Below are positions 61,343 through 64,000 of a stretch of DNA of 64,000 bases, piece by piece. Positions within the stretch are counted from its first letter, which is position 1. Each line of letters opens with the position of its first letter. Made by a program: the position numbers and the translations under genes. Below the pieces are notes generated by a model that saw only the letters and a list, made by a program, of their open reading frames with translations, had not been told where the DNA came from and ran no database searches. Origin of the DNA: CAZSMK01 sp964608095 (GTDB taxonomy: Bacteria > Sumerlaeota > Sumerlaeia > MWCT01 > JAGHBZ01); the NCBI GenBank assembly GCA_964608095.1, contig CAZSMK010000102.1, positions 13,056 to 77,055 on the forward strand, in the 5' to 3' direction.

Positions 61343-64000
61343 TACACATGTCCGAATGGCATAGATTGGCGGCGCTTCTTAGCCGCAAGATGACACTCAA
61401 CGAGGCGCAAGAGCAGGCGCTTACCTCTACGCATAATGTATCCATACTTGCTGCAGCCGGGTCGGGTAAGACAAGGATCTTGACTACTCGCTATCTCCTT
61501 CATTTACTTGCTGAGCCGGAGATTCGTCCCGAGAATATCGTTGCTATCACCTTTACGGATAATGCAGCGGCAGAAATGCGCAGACGTATCCGCGAGTATA
61601 TTGACAGCTTGATTATGGACGAAGAATTTTGCGATTACGCCCCACGGCTCGAGGAGATCAAGCTATGGCTTTCTATGGCGAATATAAGTACTATTCATTC
61701 TTTTTGTCTTTCTATCTTATCGAGATACTCGATTGACGCTGCAATAGTTCCGGGATTTACCACCATTACGGAAACCAGCCAGCACGTGCTTTTCAGCGAG
61801 CTGGTTGATCTTATTCTGCGCGAAATTAATGAGGGCGATATAGAGTGTCTGAGTTATGAAGAGCGCCTTGACCTGGCTCGCCACTTATCAGGCAAACGTC
61901 TTGGTGAAATTATCCTGAAGATTCTTCAACATCGGGCTAAAATCGTAAATATTATGGATACCCTTGAACAAAGAGCCGCCGAGGTACTGGAGATCGAACA
62001 CACCGACAAGGATAAAATATCGTTGGAATTTGAATTATACATTACCGGTTTGGTCGCACGTGTTATAAGACACGCTTTCACGAAATATCATCAGCTGAAG
62101 GAGCAGGATCTTTTACTCGATTTTGACGATCTTCTTATCAATTGCGATGCGTTACTTGCTGAACGTCCGGATATAACCAATGCGCTCGCTCGCACATTTC
62201 GTTATTTCCTCGTCGATGAGTTCCAGGATACAAATCCATTGCAATGGAAGATAATTAGACGGTTGAGCGCGGCTCGAGACGATAGATTGAATCCTGATAA
62301 GGTCTTCATCGTCGGAGATCCGAAGCAATCAATCTATGGGTTTCGCGATGCTGACGTTCGTATCTTTTATCAAGCGTGTGACGATATCCGGCGCAGTCTG
62401 GATGAAAAGAGTGAAGAGACACAAATTATAATGAATAAGAATTATCGTGCCCGGCAATGCCTCATCGATTTTACGAATTTCCTCTTTTCCCGCGTTATGA
62501 GTGGAGATACGTCAGCGGAGCGCTCTTCGTTTGAAGTCGAGTATCAACCACTTGTCAAGGGCGTTCCCGATAAGGACGCCTCCCCAGGACGTGTCGAATT
62601 CATCTTCGCCGTCACCGATACTACGCAGCAAGAAAATCTCGATATGGATAAGTCAGAGAAAGAGATCGAGTTGATCACGCGCAAAATAGTGCAACTGATA
62701 AATGCTTCCGAGTCACCATATACCTTCGGGGATATTGCCATTTTGTTGCGCTGGAAGACACACCTTGTCGATCTTGAGACCTCGCTGCGACAACACAACA
62801 TACCTTACGTAACAGTAGGGGGGATAGGGTTTTACCAGCGTCAAGAAATCTGGGATATCTATAATCTTTTGTCGTTTCTATTAAACCAGAATGATGACAT
62901 AGCGTTGGTGGGTGTTTTGCGTTCTCCCCTTTTCGCGTTTTCCGATGATTTGCTCTATAAGATAGCCCGACTGGGGAATAAGGAGACCACTTTCTGGAAT
63001 CGGCTTGTTTCGTATTCACCAGATTCGCCTGACTCCGGGGAATTAAACCCTGAGGAGGACGACCGTGTCAGATTCGCACTCTCTTCGCTCAAACACTGGA
63101 TTCGCAGGGCTCCCCAGCTTGATCCCGTCATCTTGCTCGATGAAATTTGTGAGCGCACCGGCTATCTTGTTAGTCAAGGTTCGCTTCCCTTTGGCAAATA
63201 TTTACTTGCCAACATAGCCAAAATGTATGATATGGCACAACGAAGCCGTTCTATCGCTGAATTTGGAGAAAGTCTTACACTTTATATCCAACAAGAGGTT
63301 CGTGAAGCAGAAGCACAACCTGAATTGACTGAAGAAAACGCTGTTAAGTTAATGACCATTCATCGTGCAAAAGGTCTTGAGTTTCCCGTTGTGTTTCTGC
63401 CGTTTCTCGAAAAAAAGTTTTCGGGATATAAGCGCGACTCTATTCGTATTGATGAAGAAATCGGTGTTGGATACAAAATCCGTAATCCCTCGAAACAAAT
63501 GACGTTTGACGATTCGGTCCTGTATCGTGTCATAAACGAACGAGAGGAGGAGCGTGTTTTAGCCGAAGAGAAGCGTCTCTTATACGTAGCCTGCACTCGT
63601 GCAGAGGAACATTTGATACTCTGCGCATCCTATGATCTCAAGTCACTGAAATCGAAAAAAAGTTCAAAAAACTCACTACCCGAGACACCGAAATCAGCGC
63701 TGGATTTGTTCTGTCATTCCTTTGATATCCCAACGGTTCAACTTACTGACATGGACACGATTTCATTTACCGGCGACATTCAAAATTGGGACCTTCCGGT
63801 TATTCATGAAATAGAAGAATCCGATATTGGAGTCTATGAATCATCACTCACAGAACCTGAAATTGATATAGGACAAGAGGAAGTAAAAAAATATCGTGCT
63901 CCTCTTTCCCGCCCTTCCAGGGAACTTACTATCAGCGTAACCGACATCAAGCGTTTTATTTATGAACCTGCGCTCATGAAGGAAGCGTTGAAAGAGCCTT
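61339..64000 (+). CDS. addA: AddA-like UvrD/Rep helicase (3' part missing)
   Basis: The frame from ATG 61339 (ATG 61348 also possible) is open to the window end, about 887 residues. UvrD motifs: ILAAAGSGKTRILTTR (Walker A), ITFTDNAAAEMRRRI, NISTIHSFC, LVDEFQDTNPLQW (Walker B), VGDPKQSIYGFRDADVRIF, LMTIHRAKGLEFPVVFLP, and EKRLLYVACTRAEEHLIL. AddA usually carries its own C-terminal nuclease domain, which would lie beyond 64000. Coupled to addB by ATGA. Confidence 0.9.
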   Translation, partial: MIHMSEWHRLAALLSRKMTLNEAQEQALTSTHNVSILAAAGSGKTRILTTRYLLHLLAEPEIRPENIVAITFTDNAAAEMRRRIREYIDSLIMDEEFCDYAPRLEEIKLWLSMANISTIHSFCLSILSRYSIDAAIVPGFTTITETSQHVLFSELVDLILREINEGDIECLSYEERLDLARHLSGKRLGEIILKILQHRAKIVNIMDTLEQRAAEVLEIEHTDKDKISLEFELYITGLVARVIRHAFTKYHQLKEQDLLLDFDDLLINCDALLAERPDITNALARTFRYFLVDEFQDTNPLQWKIIRRLSAARDDRLNPDKVFIVGDPKQSIYGFRDADVRIFYQACDDIRRSLDEKSEETQIIMNKNYRARQCLIDFTNFLFSRVMSGDTSAERSSFEVEYQPLVKGVPDKDASPGRVEFIFAVTDTTQQENLDMDKSEKEIELITRKIVQLINASESPYTFGDIAILLRWKTHLVDLETSLRQHNIPYVTVGGIGFYQRQEIWDIYNLLSFLLNQNDDIALVGVLRSPLFAFSDDLLYKIARLGNKETTFWNRLVSYSPDSPDSGELNPEEDDRVRFALSSLKHWIRRAPQLDPVILLDEICERTGYLVSQGSLPFGKYLLANIAKMYDMAQRSRSIAEFGESLTLYIQQEVREAEAQPELTEENAVKLMTIHRAKGLEFPVVFLPFLEKKFSGYKRDSIRIDEEIGVGYKIRNPSKQMTFDDSVLYRVINEREEERVLAEEKRLLYVACTRAEEHLILCASYDLKSLKSKKSSKNSLPETPKSALDLFCHSFDIPTVQLTDMDTISFTGDIQNWDLPVIHEIEESDIGVYESSLTEPEIDIGQEEVKKYRAPLSRPSRELTISVTDIKRFIYEPALMKEALKEP

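Overview
The window comes from a bacterial chromosome of moderate GC content. Evidence for this is dense genes on both strands, Shine-Dalgarno sites, ATG/GTG starts, ATGA and TAATG overlaps, and all three stop codons in ordinary use. The organism looks diderm and uncultivated: it has several lipoproteins, a Wzm/Wzt-type glycan exporter, a pseudopilin, proteins built of carboxypeptidase-regulatory-like repeats, and secreted beta-sandwich proteins with a Pro-Thr linker. That mix is familiar from metagenome-derived genomes of Sumerlaeota, Hydrogenedentota, Omnitrophota and similar phyla. The phylum is an inference with low certainty. I saw no tRNA, rRNA, CRISPR array or prophage.

Layout. (1) 1-7.9 kb, minus strand: a compact operon starting from a promoter near 7.93 kb, with a dGTPase-like HD hydrolase, a double GNAT protein, an FHA protein, a metallophosphoesterase, NAD-dependent DNA ligase (ligA), an MBL hydrolase, a TPR lipoprotein, an FN3-like lipoprotein and a truncated secreted protein. 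(2) 8.1-12.7 kb, plus: thioesterase, LysE exporter, the ABC glycan exporter pair and a UbiA-type prenyltransferase. (3) 12.7-15.6 kb: a DUF1846 gene between two repeat-rich spacers; the second looks like a 470-bp MITE with terminal inverted repeats. (4) 15.6-25.5 kb, minus: a TPR lipoprotein, then a coupled surface-glycan operon (glycosyltransferases, an ABC exporter remnant, and two aminoglycoside-phosphotransferase-fold kinases flanking a GT4 enzyme), a pseudopilin and a LamG-like secreted protein. Two genes of this operon are visibly broken by in-frame stops plus deletions. (5) 25.7-35.2 kb: a truncated regulatory-like-domain gene, an ABC1/UbiB kinase, a small membrane protein, two giant paralogous membrane proteins each with a tandem GATase/DUF4350-like module, and a GT39-type transferase. 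(6) 35-47.8 kb: DAHP synthase, a GHL10-like hydrolase, an aldo/keto reductase, a Tyr/Arg-rich secreted protein, a polyprenyl diphosphate synthase, a PT-linker secreted protein, an NtrC-type two-component pair, an M20 dipeptidase and 5-formyl-THF cyclo-ligase. (7) 47.8-52.1 kb, plus: a TPR membrane protein, then an FMN riboswitch with terminator controlling ribE-ribBA-ribH, and a NUDIX protein. (8) 52.1-53.2 kb: a decayed type I restriction locus (four-helix-bundle suffix protein plus an HsdR C-terminal remnant) with a third copy of the interspersed repeat. (9) 53.2-64 kb: a YjbQ protein, a 1290-residue protein of about 13 regulatory-like domains, and an AddB/AddA-like helicase-nuclease pair running off the window end.

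How genes work together: ribE/ribBA/ribH make riboflavin under FMN control. The AddAB-like pair would process double-strand breaks. The Wzm/Wzt pair, the UbiA-type enzyme, the polyprenyl diphosphate synthase, the GT39 enzyme and the 16.7-23.5 kb operon point to lipid-linked surface glycan synthesis, export and possibly phosphorylation. The least explained parts are the kinase-GT-kinase cassette with its decaying neighbours and the two giant membrane proteins.
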